Below are positions 37,185-50,330 of a stretch of DNA of 64,000 bases, piece after piece (position 1 is the stretch's first letter; every line of letters begins with the position of its first letter). Origin of the DNA: Climacium dendroides (taxonomy: Eukaryota > Streptophyta > Bryopsida > Hypnales > Climaciaceae); assembly GCA_950106755.1 (NCBI GenBank), contig OX467083.1, positions 16,487,029 through 16,551,028 of the forward strand, in the 5' to 3' direction. The notes under the pieces were generated by a model. It made no database searches. It saw only the letters and a program-made list of their open reading frames with translations, and was not told the DNA's origin. The position numbers and the translations under genes were made by a program.

Positions 37185-37252
37185 ACCAAGTTTGAACCCA
37201 CGACCTCGTGCCCAAAATGCGAGAGATCTAACCAACAAACCACCACCAAAAC
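37185..37252 (-). ncRNA. tRNA-like (SINE-type) segment with A and B boxes
   Basis: On the minus strand, TGGTTAGATCTC (37234-37223) resembles a pol III A box and GTGGGTTCAAAC (ending at 37190) a B box. Between them, CTCGCATTTTGGGCACGAG resembles a tRNA anticodon arm. The acceptor stem does not close convincingly, so this is read as a tRNA-derived fragment or SINE head rather than a working tRNA gene. Confidence 0.5.
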
Positions 37253-37319
37253 TTCATTTCAATAAGAGGTATTTTTATTTTATTTATACATTAACTCCTT
37301 CATGTTTTTAAACTCAGCA

Positions 37320-37658
37320 GACTTTGGAGGCCATTTTGGCATAGTAGAACAACTTTTTTCGAAAAACTTTTAACTAAGAAAAGTTGTTAAATCAAGCTAA
37401 ATTTCATCTCCAAAACCCCTTTTGTGATTTTGAGCCTCCAATCAAAAGTTATGAACAAAAATCCGAGAAGTTGTTTGAAAATATCAAAATAAATGTTCCT
37501 TGATACCTCTCTCTGAATATTGTTCATAACTTTTGATTGGAGGATCAAAATCACAAACGGATTTTTGGAATTGAAATTTATCTTGATTTAACAACTTTTA
37601 TTAGTTGGAATATTTCTGAAAAAAGTTATTCTACTATGCAAAAATGGACGCCAAAGTC
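37320..37658. repeat. Foldback repeat copy A (~340 bp)
   Basis: Long imperfect inverted repeat with outer arms GACTTTGG-GG/CG-CCATTTTnGCATAGTAG and an inner TCCAATCAAAAGTTATGAACA/TGTTCATAACTTTTGATTGGA. It lies inside the 36893-38729 element and is related to copy B at 42601-42928. Confidence 0.85.
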
Positions 37659-38729
37659 TATTGAATTGAAAAAACACTGAATTTTGAATGTTTGAGCTAA
37701 AAAAAAATTCATTGTACATAGAACTCCAATTATGGTGTTTTCACTACTAAATGACCAAGGCAACAAATTTTGGCGTCAACAATATTTTGAAGTTAAACTA
37801 AAAGTTTTGAATTTACTATTTTTGATAGTTCATATTTTTGAAAAATATATTCTCTTAGAAGTGTAGTTTGAGCATCAAAAATTTGACTTTGAAAATTAAC
37901 AATTTTGATTTTTCTATTCAATATTTTGTGTAAGGGTGTCCATTTCTAATCTTAATTTTCTAATGATTGTTGAACAATCTTGGAAATAATTTTCAAATAC
38001 ACTAAAACTTGAAGAAAAATTGTGTGTTTCTATGACTTCTAACTTTGAAGACTTTGTTAACAATCCTTTTGAAAGTATGTGAAAAAAATTTCAAACCAAT
38101 TAAATCTATTTGTCATAGCTACGTGAAACTATCCATTTAAAAAACAACATAACTTTTAATTGCAACTTTGAATAGTTTGAATTTTTTAGGCATTGAATGA
38201 GTAGTAAAACACATTTTTGGCAAAATTTTTATATGAATCATATTCAACAAATATTGCATTGTAAAGGACATACTCCAAAGTAGAAAATAGATTGAAACAT
38301 GCCTCAAGGCCGTAAGAGTTAATTAATTATTTGACATCAATGAGTCAACCTTAATTGTCCTAGATAATGCTAAAGGTATGAAAATATTCTAAAATCTTCT
38401 AAAATATTATAAAATGTATTAAATTGACTGTAAAGATTTTCAAAGATACCCAAGAGATACCCATATTTCCTAAGATTCTAAAAGATTTCCTAGGATTCTA
38501 AAAAAGATTCTCTAAATTTCTAAAAAGATTCCAAAAAGATTCTAAATTCAACATAAATCTGTTGATTTGGTCATTGCACTATTTGAAATTTTTGAATCAA
38601 TAGAAAGTTGTTTGCTTTTTGTTGGCATTTACAAAAACAACAAAAATTTGTTGATTTGGTCATTACAGTGCTCCAAACAATAGAAATTAGTTGATTTTCT
38701 GTTGATTTGGTCGTGGTTTTCTAGTAGTG

Positions 38730-41700
38730 TTGTTGAAGTTACCGACAAGACTTCTTGATTTTTACGTTGTAGCCCTTCAGTGCCATACTATTAGACGTTT
38801 CTAATTGTTAGCCTATTCCCTAAAGTGCCAATGCTTTGGTGACTGCTATGATCGGCACTTGTTTATTTAAATCGACTTTCCTCTACAATTGTGCAATTGA
38901 AGCAAGCAAAAAACAGTAACATCATTTTATCAAGCAAAGAAAGAAGGATTTGGGTTTTTTCAACTCATGTAAAGACACTGAAGTTGCACTGGAAGAGGAA
39001 CTATTGTAAGGTATTTTAGATATGTAGGCTAAACTTGTAGGTGCAAACTTCGTTGAAGAACACTCATGTCATTGTCTATTCCAACATCTCCCTGGTCATG
39101 TATAGTCCACCTTCATTTCCATTTGTGGTTCTTGCAATTTTGTTATGAATGTTTATTGTAGAATTTGGAAAGTTAGGGAGGTGAAATGGACTTACTTTTT
39201 TAACATGCTTAATGCTTTTACATTATTAAATATGCCTGTGAGATGCTTGAAGGATTTTATGTTGCATATGTGCAACTTAACAACTTCAATAGAATCTTTA
39301 GTAAAATGAAGACATACTACTACATAACGCATAATGTTGTCAACGACGCTTCTAGTGCACATCTATTATTTTGTTATTAACCATTCAAAATAAGTCTTCC
39401 TCTTAATTGATGACAAGAATGTTAATTATTGAGGATTATGGTTGGAAGTGCTACGTTAGTAGTGAACATGTATCTTTGGTATTGAAATTTTAAGAGTATG
39501 TTTGATATTTATTCCATTATGTTTTGTATGTAATGTTTATGTCCATGTTTATGTATTATGTAGGCCATTTAAAATAATCTTTGCCCACATAGTTTTTAAT
39601 TGTTAAATGATGAAGTCTAACAATTAGATCTTTGCTTCGTATAGAGACAACATGTCTCATAATAGTAGAGTGAAAGTATATCTTAAAGCATGAGTAATAG
39701 TGCTTTAGCTTTAGCTTCTAAAGATATGAACAACTAAGTATCACCGTCAAAATGTACATTAAATCCCTTATAAATTAATGGATGAAAACAAGTAGTGCGA
39801 CCTTTAAATAACATAGCTTTAAATGCTTGCACACATAATCTATATAAGTAGGGTGTTTGATGTATTGCCCTTATTATATTTGTTGAACTCATAGTATAGT
39901 AAGATTATGAATTTTTTTTAATCTATATATTTAAATGAAGATATATATATATATATATATATATATATTACTAGAATATATAGACAAAATATATATATTT
40001 AAAAATCATGATAATTTTAGTGAATACATTTTAGAATTGTCATGCCAATTCTAAATAATATATTTCAAAGGTGTATAATATATTTTATAATATAATTTAT
40101 TCAAATATATTCAAAATGGATTTATTACGAAGTTGCCTATGTATTAATGAAGAGGCTAAAATATTAATGGCCTATTTAACTCTTGAAAACAACATGGTTT
40201 TGAACAACTAAACAGTCACTAATTCTTTTTGTATATGTTAAAATTGAAGGAAGTTTCTATTTTCAATTCTAGAACTCCAATGTGACAGTAGAGAGTGTTG
40301 TACAATTAGTGTGCAAAGAGTGTTTAATACATGAAGTAAACTCCTACGTACTCTACGTGTAGGTGGAATTTGATGTAAATTAAGTTATAATGGTAAAATG
40401 TGGCAAGTGTCTCCTCGTGAGTAGTCAGGAAGTAATGTGGACCTCTAAGATTTACATATAGAAAATGAAATGTACAAACCGCATGCTGAATCAACTGATT
40501 TGTAGTAAGAAAACGAATCTGGAACCTATTTGTTGTAAAACATTGTACAATAATTAATATGTTTGGGATGGAACTTCCATTTTTGAGGCTTGTACAAAAC
40601 TAATAGATAACATTAAAGAATAAAAAAACAATTTATGAAGTACATATTATGCTATGGCTATAGGTGGTTGGAAGAATGGAGTCAGTGTTGAATTGATGGT
40701 TCACTCAAAATAAGAGAATGCTTTAAATTTAAGTTATAATATGAAGTATATCTATGTATTTGGAAGATGGTGGAATTGAACGAATGTTGGGCTAAGACAT
40801 AGGCATCGAGTTCAAAATGTACTTACTTAACTTATTTGTCACCTAATTAAAGTAGGAAAAGTCTGTTGATTTACAATTTGTGAGATACAATTAGAAACTT
40901 AATGTATAGGTGGTTACAACTAGAAATATTGAAGTTATTGTGAATTTTTCTCAAACCTTTTCTAAAAATTCTAGTATTTTAGCGTAATAGAGTATTGTGT
41001 TCCCTTTGATGTTAAGGTATAACACATTTTCAATCTCTATGGCTTGTTGTTTCTGGTTGTTAATGTGAAAGTTGTCATTGGGAACATGAAGATGTAGACT
41101 TTAGAATGTTTCTTTGTAATTCATAAACCAAATAGGGATTTTCATGTTTTTTATGGTACCATCTAATTATTTAGAATTCACATATTATATACATAGTGTA
41201 AACCTGAAAAATTCAAATTATGAAAAAATAGGGGCAATTATATTAATTTATTAATATGTAATGATGAATGTGATTTCTCCATTCTGTAAGAACATCTAAA
41301 GTAAGTAATGAGAATTTTTTTTTGTCTTTGAGTTAGTTCATTTGACAAAGAACAATATACAATGTTTTATATTTTTGAAATCACGTGTGTCCTCTTCGTT
41401 TTGAAGTATACACAAGCGCTCCTAGTATCATTTAAGTGATGCTAGGTTTGTTCAGTGGCTTATTGGAGTTTTTTTGGCCTACAATTCATTGATGTCTTAC
41501 AAGTTCAAGTTGTTTAATTAAGAGTACGAAATACTAATAGGTCAAATACAATTTAAAAGAAATAGTGAATGAAATGTAAAACTTTGGAAAAACATAAATC
41601 GGAACTCATTTAAGAAATAAATGTTTGTTCTCAAAAAAACATGAACTTCTGTTGTGTAATTTGAACATAGCTAAAGAAGTGATTTTAAAGATAATTTGAA

Positions 41701-42600
41701 AGGAATGTATTAGGGAAGTAATGATCTTCTTGCAAATGACTATTGCAATGTCCTTGAGAACATATTCAATGTCGAGAAATGACAGTCCAGCATATTTTAT
41801 AGTGTCCTAAGCATTTTTGGATATTGTTTTTTTGTTTGTCTCCTACAGGTCTTTCAAGAGCAATATACATGACAAAGCAACCTAGCCTACAACATGAGAG
41901 TACCAATTAGTGGGGATAACTTTTCTATTGCAAGGTGCATACATTTTTAGTTCTGGAGTTCTTTGCAATTTCATAAACCAAATTTTTAAAAGTGGATTGA
42001 AATGATTTGCATATTTGAATATTAGAAGAATGAAACAATATAATGTATTCATTTGAATTTTTTTTTAAGTATTGGACATTATGTTTTGTACGTTGAAATT
42101 TGTAATCTTAACTGAGTCTCATAAGAATGTCTACTAATTCAATGTAGACTAAGTTTGGAGAAGTTCTTTAACGGCATGAAACATGTATGCTTCATTTGCT
42201 ACATCACAAAGTTCCCCTGTCATGAATTGTCAATAATAATTATACGATTATCGTCGGCCATTGTTTTCATATTACATTCATTCATTTGAAAATATTGTTA
42301 CAATACGAAATTGTCATTCATGATTATAGTGCAGTTTAGGCATATCATTCATATTTGGATTTGAGGTGTTATAGTTGCACAATAACTATGCTTGACAAAA
42401 TATGTACGATTTCAATGGTTTAGTGATGGGCTACTAACTTTGTGCAACATTCGTATTTATTTAAGACATATGAAGTTAGTGCAATAATCACACAACATCA
42501 AGTCCATGCATAGTTATTGCACTAACATTACATTTTTTTATCTTTTACAATTTTAGTACTAAGTCAATTGAAAAGCAGGAATTGTATTAAAAGTCGAAAT
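38730..42600. other. Gene-free AT-rich DNA
   Basis: Nearly 4 kb without coding potential. The only clear feature is a pure AT dinucleotide run at 39941-39968. It is probably decayed repeat DNA. Confidence 0.6.
39941..39968. repeat. (AT)14 microsatellite
   Basis: Uninterrupted AT dinucleotide run of 28 bases. Confidence 0.95.
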
Positions 42601-42928
42601 TCAGACCTCATTTAAGTATAGTAGAAGAATTTGTTTTTAAAAACTTTGAACTAAGAAAAGTTGGGAAATTAAGCCATATTTCATCTCCAAAAATCCGTTT
42701 GACATTTCAAGTCTCCAATCAAAAGTTATAGACAAATTTCAGAGAGGTGTTGGAAGGGAATTTTTTTTGACAATTTCTAATGCCTCTCTAAAATTTGTCC
42801 ATAACTTTTTATTGAAGACTTGAAATGTCAAACGGATTTTTAGAGATGAAATATGGCTTAATTAACCACCTTATCCAATTCAAAGTTTTTCATAAAAAGT
42901 TATTCTACTATGCCTAAATGAGGTTTGA
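42601..42928. repeat. Foldback repeat copy B (~330 bp)
   Basis: Inverted repeat with outer arms TCAGACCTCATTTAAGTATAG / CTATGCCTAAATGAGGTTTGA and inner TCTCCAATCAAAAGTTATAGAC against its diverged complement. The inner part (AACTAAGAAAAGTTG, ATTTCATCTCCAAAA) is shared with copy A at 37320-37658. This copy is not inside a recognised CACTA element. Confidence 0.85.
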
Positions 42929-43098
42929 AATTATGGTTTTAACACATTTCCTGCGTTTTCAAGTTGACAATGAATGGTCAACCAAGCCTCTCATCCTTAA
43001 GTTATCCCATATCCTTTGAGTGGGTCATGACAAACAATGAATTTCAGTATAAAAAGAACTTCTCCACTCTCTATTCTCACCAAGTGCTAGTAGAGTGA

Positions 43099-43247
43099 AT
43101 CTATCATCACGCCATCAAGTTTCTCGTTGGCCTAGTCATGGATTTCATTCAAACATTTGGTGCAATTATACATTTCTATCACTACATCATCAAGTTTCTT
43201 GTTGGTTTAGTCATGGATTAATTGCAAACATTTGGTGCAATTATGCA
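43099..43247. repeat. 75-bp direct duplication
   Basis: Two adjacent copies of a unit containing ATCAAGTTTCTnGTTGG...TAGTCATGGATT...CAAACATTTGGTGC, offset by 75 bp. The open frame across it is not a recognisable gene. Confidence 0.8.
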
Positions 43248-43259
43248 GGTGTAAATTAT

Positions 43260-44662
43260 AATTTATTAAATTTATAATAATTAGTTAACAAACAAAATAA
43301 AAGGAATTTAATTAATAAAAAGATTACTGCTAATTAGAAGGGTGATCAACAATTTAACATTGACAATACTTTTTCAAACATTGATAACATTTACTAAAGT
43401 TTATCCCAATACAAATTGCAATGACATTATTGTCATGAATTTTTTGTGTACTTCAACATAAATAAAATGCACAACAAAGATAATAGTTTTTTGTGCATAA
43501 TTTGTGTCATTAGTGCACTTGTGATTAACGTATAGAGGTCACATAGATAATACAGATGACAAAATAGTGCCACTTCTTTGCAGTAATCGTATACATTGTA
43601 ACGATGCAATAACTTACAAATTGACGTACGCACCTATAAAACAATAGTAACTGCATGGTAATTGCTAACAATTCATTGGGCCAGAACTTTGAGATGGAAG
43701 ACTTCATGTTTGAAGAAACGTTAAGGAATATTGCAATAATGGAAATATGACTGCACTGTTTAAACTTTCATAAATATAATTTATATTCAAATGATTTGTA
43801 ATTAGATATGAACAGAACATGTATATATTTTTCAAATTTATAAAAGCACTTTCTTTAATAAAGTGTTCAATGATGAAGAGAAGTGACTTACAATTGTATC
43901 ATTGAAAATTGGGAAGGGAAGCTTTGATTGAGATTGAAAATATTTTTATGGAAGGGAGTATGTATGACTTCAAACAAGTTTAATAACAATTATTTGGAAG
44001 ATAGAACAAAAAAACACTAAGTGAAGAAGTGATAAATTTTTACAAAATTAACGGTAGCACACAGAACTGCATATTGTGAATCTCATTTTTTTTTAAATTT
44101 GGAATTCGAGGATTATATATCTTTTTGAATGTGTGTTTGGTGCACTTTGGTATCGTTGAAACTGTAGTATGGATTGGTCCTTCAATAAAACTTTTCCTTA
44201 TTATTAGCCTTTACATTTGTAGTATTTTGATTGTTTTTAATAGAAAAAACATTAGAAACGTTATGCGTTCATTTTATTTTGTATTTCAAACATGTATATG
44301 TCTTTATATTTATGTATGTAGTTTTGAAATATGAGAATTGTAGATTTAGTGAATTAATTGAAGTTGAAGCACAACTAGATGTTAACAGTAGATGTAATAA
44401 AAATGATTTCCTCTGAAAACGGTAATTGGATGTAGTGATTGAAAAATGTTTCTTTTTCTATTGATTTTAGAGAATCCTTAAGAAACATGTATTGTAAGCA
44501 CAATGTTTGTATCCTTTTGGTTGACTTAAAACTTGAAGTGAGAAGGAGCTCTTCTTTTAGAAACTTTATAGTTGCTTCTGTGAAGTATATAATTAATTTT
44601 TTTCATTCAATTGAAGCCATTTTCATGTTTTTAACAGAAGTTTTCTTTTTTTGTAAGGCATC
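43260..44662. other. AT-rich DNA upstream of the ParB-like pseudogene
   Basis: No coding sequence is recognised. Open frames around 43433-43707 and 44125-44416 are short and of low complexity. Any promoter of the following pseudogene would lie here. Confidence 0.5.
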
Positions 44663-47600
44663 ATGGCACCTAAAGTTCATTCAAAGTGGTTGAAGCACAA
44701 TTAGTGGATTGTAGCAAACGATTATGGAAAATACACTTTCTGGATCACAGATTTTCCAGTTGAAGAAGGGCGACATTGGGTTGCATTGGGTACCTCATAT
44801 AGAGTAATTGAGAGCCTAACTGGCACCACAAAAGGAGGGCTCACAGTGTTTGTAAGCAACATGGAATCAATACTTGAAAAGTACAAATTGAGGAAGAAGC
44901 TCATGCTCTCATCGGTTCCAGCAGAACTTCTTCTAGTTCTGTCTCCTATATATGGTTTAAAGACGCTAGTGAAATTTTGGAGGACTATGCCTGAGGAATT
45001 GAAAAAACAAAGAGAACATGTTCAGAGATTCAAGGAATCGACACCTGAATAATAGTTTGAAGCACGTGCTCGATATATGGAGATTCGAAGTTATGAAGAT
45101 GTTCAAATCAATGATCCCGTTGCAGCAACACAACAAACTCCTCCGAGAGAACCAGAGGATACAGATGAAGTTTATCGACTTCTTGCAGCTCATATAAAAG
45201 ATAATTGGGTTCATGTGTCTGAACGGATTCGAAAACGTGCTACTATGGAAGTACAAAATACAGTGGATTTAGATGAGAGAGGTGTTTCAGGAAGACAGAG
45301 AGTACATCGTCAGCGTCTTCTATCTATGACAATAGATGATGTAGTTGAACATGATGTTGATAGTGAAATGCAAGGGCATGAAGAGGTTGCAATACCAAGA
45401 AACGGACAATCTTTGACACCCTCAGAGAACATGGAGGTTGATAGGGAATCATACCAAACTCAACATCGTGCATTTAAAACGGCTTTACGAGATGAAAAAG
45501 CGTTTCTTTCTCTTGAACTTTAGAATGCAATTGGAGTTCGAACTACAGTACAAGAAGTTGGATCTGCATCAAGACCTACAAGAGTTGGGTTTGGGAGCCA
45601 TACATACAAGTCACAAGTTGTTTTGTCAAGAAACAATGCTACGAGATCAAGTAGAGTTTTGGGGCGGGGTATTCGTAGAGGAAGTGTTAGACGTTTAGCA
45701 CAATGCCATGCTGCAATGGAAGATGTCATTGAAGAACAAAGAAAACATAGAACACCAGAAGGAAGAATTGAGGAAGAACAAAGCATGCATATACGTTCAG
45801 CTGTTCAAAGACATTGTCAAAGATTGGCCATGCAAGGTCCTCCTCCACAAGGTAATGATGGCAATGATGTTTTTTTGAATGATGATTCATCAGAGGAAAA
45901 ATTTGAGCGGGAATCTAGAAGAGTATTGATAAGAGATAAAACAAAAGCGACTATGGTATTTCCAACTGAGACTCAGTATAAAGAAGGATATATGGGGATA
46001 TGATTGTATATTTCATGCCAACATTGATGGCATTTGAGATGTAGTGAATGTGGAGACAAATCACCGGGTGCTCATGGATTGGCGAGCAAATGAAATGTAT
46101 GAGCGTTTGAAAGGATCAGAAGTTGATGGCGTTAGTGCAATTACACTTCGTCCAATTGCATATGTATATGACAGTACCAATGACAAGGGAGAAAAAGAGT
46201 TGGTAGAGGTTGCTTTCAGTTATGAAGGTGCTACTGAGGAATTCAAGTTTGCATTTGTGAAGCACAATCCAGAGAATCTATCGACTTCACTGAGTGCAAT
46301 GAAAATTTGATGGTTGCAGAAAAATATTGTGTGGGAGCCTGTGGATGGGCAACATATTATAGTTGCTTGTAAACGAGTTCAAAGGGAGAACAAAGAAGGA
46401 AAGATGTCAGATGAAGAACACAAGAAGTACTTTGCAAGGCGGAAAGCAAAGTTTGTAGTATATAACAATCCACAATTCTATATCGAAGCATTAGTCAGAA
46501 TAAATGCAAGGGAGTTTGACAAGATATTCTTCACCTGTCAAAATTTACCAAAAAGTATGTCACTTGGGGAGTTGTCAAAGAGAATAATTGACTACACACG
46601 ACATGCTTGGAATGAAGATGAGGAGTCTTACGAAGCAATGTTGAAAGTGTGCAAAGATTATGAGGAAAGAAAGTTGTTTTTCAGCAAAATGGCAGAGGAC
46701 AAGTGGAAGAAAATGGCAAGGGACAGAAATCTTGATGTCACAATGGATATAGACTCGAAGAGGAAGAGGATGGAGAAAACGTGGTTGAGGCCTTTGACTA
46801 GAGTTGCAAAGGACACTTATAAATGTATGATGAAAGGAATGGCAGCTAAAGACATGATCCATAGGAAGCAAGGTCAACAACAATATTATTTTAATCATAC
46901 TACTTTCCCTAATCCTCCCAAAGGTACTGTAGCATATGCAATTGATGGTTTGCAAAGGAAGGATGCAGTGAGAAACCAAATTCGTTTTTTGATGGTTCAA
47001 GCAAGGGATGAGAATCTGTTGACTATGGATGAATTCTTCGCTATAGATGCAAGCAAGTATGGAGATGAGCATGGGAAGCAATTTACTTTAATGGACAAAA
47101 CTTTGGATAATGCAATGAAGACCTTATGGAGTTCGCCAACTATGAAGACTATTCAGTTGTTGAACAGTTTTAAAAATCTAATTCCACCTTTTGTAAGACA
47201 ACATTTTACAAATATTAGGGCGGGCCGAAGAGATTATGTTGGCTATGGTCAAGACGTAGATGATGTATCCAATGCGCGATAGGACTGGCAAATTGTAATT
47301 TTTGAAGTTCAACAGTAAGAGAGACAAACAGTAATTCACATAAGGTGTAGAGGAGGCTTTTTTGACAACGAATATGTTGAACTTGGCAAATCTTGTCTGT
47401 GGGTTTTTTATTGTAGATGTGGAAGTTTAGTAGGTGTGGATGAAACATGGCCAGATGAAGACTACAGCAAGGTTCTGTAGAAAATTGAAAATTGGATGTC
47501 TTTAATTCTACGATGAATTGCCATATTTTTGTTTCCGCCAAGCATATATTTTGACAAAACAATGCAATCAAAGATGGCCTTGCTAGGAAGTCTACATAGT

Positions 47601-48889
47601 TTGCAGGGTTTCTAAATATTCAAACCAGAAACCATTCATTCATATGTTCATGATCTACGTTATAGTGAGCCTAATGTATGAAAGATGCAAGTGGTGGGAG
47701 GCATTGCCATCATCATGAAATATCCCATGGAGTTTAGTCCTATGAAAAGTTTTATAAGGAACAAGGACTATTTGGATGTGGTCTTCCAAGATTCTTGGAG
47801 TATGGAAGTAATGCCACGAGTTGAGGATAAGTTAGAGAGGACACCAATAGAATTGAAGAGGATGGTATAAATGTATATACCATGGAATTGGGGGTTGATA
47901 ACATTGGATATTACAATGGCTGTGTCTGGAATTTTAGAGATAGGTTTTGTGGGAGATGAAATTATCATTTTAGAAAGTAGAACAACACGTACTCAATTTG
48001 TATACAATACATTGCAGGTCACATATGGAGATAAGATGGTGATGGTAAATAGTGAAAGAACAGCATGTGCACCCAGATCCTTTGAATTATTGAATAGAGG
48101 GAACGAATCGCTTAGTCATGGACCTTCCGAAACAAATGCCAATGTACCATGTAGGAGGTTGGAGAGGATAGTATGGACTTCAAGTGATTCATCAGATGAT
48201 GAAGAGAGATTTGAAGTGATTCGACGAGAGAAGGGGAAGGAAAAAGTAACCACAATTGATTCAGAAGCTTCATCATTGAGCAATGGTGGAAGTGATTCAA
48301 ATTGAACAATTTCGGACAATTTACCAAGTAGCGGTCGAAGTTTAGGCTCTATTGACATCGATATTGTAAGCAATGCCCAAGGAGATGAAACTAATTTGCA
48401 TGAAGTGGAAGCAGACCCTGATTATGTGCTAGTAGGAATTACAAATGATGAAATGAAGAAGAGGTCGAAGGTGTTCAAACGAACATGGAAGAAATTGCAA
48501 TTATACCAGCAACAATAGAATTTATGTCAACATTGGTACCATACAACTTTTTGGATTCTATGAGCTTATTTCCAAACGAAGATCGATACTTTTATGATAG
48601 AGAACACATACGATATGTTCGGATTGGTAATGAGGGAAATTATACTTATGAACGAGTGAACTCCGTTTTGGAAGTATCTACTACATCATCGACTTTAACA
48701 GAGGAAGTTTCAACACGAGTTGCAAGTGCAATAGCAGACAGGGCATTGCAATATGCCTCTCCGCCGCCATTGAGTCCAATATGTGGAACAAGTGTTAATG
48801 AATTAATCGAGGCAGGTGTTGAAGGAGAAGCAGAAGATTTGACAAAAACATGTGCACGAGTACTAAAGACACCAGATGAAGCAGAGTAG
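44663..48889 (+). pseudogene. ParB-like (DGQH) / possible methyltransferase gene, intronless, decayed
   Basis: A 4.2-kb coding ghost from the ATG at 44663. One frame holds to about 46000 with stops at 44702, at 45050-45055 and at 45521. After a frameshift near 46005, it continues past TGA at about 46308 to the stop at 47280-47282 and weakly beyond. The frame at 47685-48305 is interrupted by one TAA, and a last frame covers 48485-48889. The centre reads FSYEGATEEFKFAFVKHNPEN, then WEPVDGQHIIVACKRV, resembling the DGxHR motif of ParB/sulfiredoxin-like domains, then a long charged helical part. Downstream, LDVVFQDSW and LITLDITMAVSGIL...IIILES look like DPPW- and motif-I-type methylase regions, but weakly. 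The C-terminus is acidic and contains PLSPICG. No introns are evident. Function unknown; the fusion is inferred. Confidence 0.6.
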
Positions 48890-49178
48890 TCATTAGAGGC
48901 AAATTATTATGGTGTATTTGATTGTAGTGTAGGGTGTGTGGAAGTGTGGAGATCATATTTGGTTTTTCCAAGCTTATGTAGATGTTGGAGTGAATTTTCT
49001 TTGAGTTCAGTGAACCATAAATTTGAAATGAAGAGGTACCTAATAGGCCTTCAATTTCAAATTTATTTTATGAATAAACTTTTAATCATTACAGTCATTT
49101 CAAGTTGTACATGCAATATTGGCATAAGAATAATATCATATTACAGTTATTGCAAAGTACGCTATAATGACAATAAAA
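48890..49178. other. Short AT-rich spacer
   Basis: Lies between the end of the ParB-like pseudogene and the Helitron 5' end. Nothing is recognised. Confidence 0.6.
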
Positions 49179-49206
49179 TCATACTACTAAAATCACAAGG
49201 TCTTCC

Positions 49207-49289
49207 GTAATATCACATTTTAACACTGTGTGATATTACAAAGGTTCTATCCCTCTGTAATATCACACAGTGTTAAAATGTGATATTAC
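49207..49289. repeat. Perfect 34-bp inverted repeat near the Helitron 5' end
   Basis: Arms 49207-49240 and 49256-49289 are exact complements around a 15-base loop. Each arm is itself partly palindromic (GTAATATCACA...TGTGATATTACA type). A diverged equivalent lies at the same place in the short Helitron (about 8280-8420). Confidence 0.92.
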
Positions 49290-49689
49290 AGAGGTACAGA
49301 GGTTTCATATATCTTGGCTTCACACTTCATTTTACTTCTACAATTTTATGATTTGAATGTTGAAGCTTTGAATGTTCTCAATTCTAATGTTCTTTTTTTA
49401 CTACTAAATGATTTGAAGCTTTGTTAGATTGAAGCAATTTTGGATTCTACAACAAAGTATTTACAAAGTCTTTACAATTTGACAAATTTGCATTTCAATT
49501 CTTCAATTTTGATCACCATTGTTTGTGAGTGAAGAAATTTATCAAGTGGTGGTGTTCTTAAGCTCAACAATACTTCCAAGGTATTTTCTTTACATTTGTT
49601 TTAAGCAAATTTGAATTCACATATAGAATGGTGATTTGAACATTGAGTTTCATTTGAACAATTTGAGTGTAATTTGAGCTTCAATTTAA

Positions 49690-50330
49690 TCTTATTTACA
49701 GAGATTGATGTAATTAGAGCCAAATTGGAGCATTCTTAAAGCAATTGGAGCATTCTTGGAACAATTTGACTTCATGTGAGTAATTTTTGCTTCATTTGAG
49801 TGTAATTTGAACTTCAATTTAACTTAATTTCAAAAGATTGACGTAATTAGAGCCAAATTGGAGCAATTGGAATATTCATTAAGCAATTTGACCTAATTTG
49901 ACTTAATGTGAGCAATTTGAGCTTCATTTGAATAAATTAAGTATAATTTGAGCTTCAATTAACTTAATTTTAAGAGATTGATGTAATTAGAAACAAATTA
50001 AAGCAATTAGAGCATTCTTAAAGCAATTTGACTTAATTTGAATTTAATTTGAATAATTTGACCTAATTTGATTCAATGTAAGCAATTTGAGCTTCATTTG
50101 AACAAATTAAGTGTAATTTGAGCTTCAATTAACTTAATTTCAAGAGATTGATGTAATTAGAGACAAATTGAAGCAATTGGAGCATTCTTAAAGCCATTTG
50201 ACCTAATTTCACTTTAATGCCAACAATTTAACCTAATGTGATAATTTTGAGCATCATTTGAACAATTTGAGTATAATTTGATCTTTAATTCAATTGAATT
50301 TTAAGAGTTTGTATTAAATAATGCTTAATA
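49690..50330. repeat. AT-rich tandem repeat with TTTGAGCTTCATTTGAACAA units
   Basis: Several copies of a roughly 150-bp unit (AAGAGATTGATGTAATTAGAG, AAATTGGAGCAATTGGAGCATTC, AATTTGAGCTTCATTTGAA) between the Helitron 5' end and the Rep gene. The later part drifts. Confidence 0.7.

Larger units (their letters stand above)
36893..38729. mobile_element. Non-autonomous CACTA element, 1837 bp, TSD TTG
   Basis: Starts CACTACTACAAAATTTGTGG and ends in TTTTCTAGTAGTG, flanked by TTG at 36890-36892 and 38730-38732. Subterminal GTTGATTTGGTC and TTGTTGTTTTGGTC motifs occur at both ends. There is no transposase. The interior contains a tRNA-like segment (about 37185-37250) and a foldback repeat (37320-37658). 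Confidence 0.88.

Noticed and set aside
37185..37252. Functional tRNA-Pro gene
   Set aside because: The anticodon arm and boxes are suggestive, but no convincing acceptor stem or canonical loop lengths are visible.
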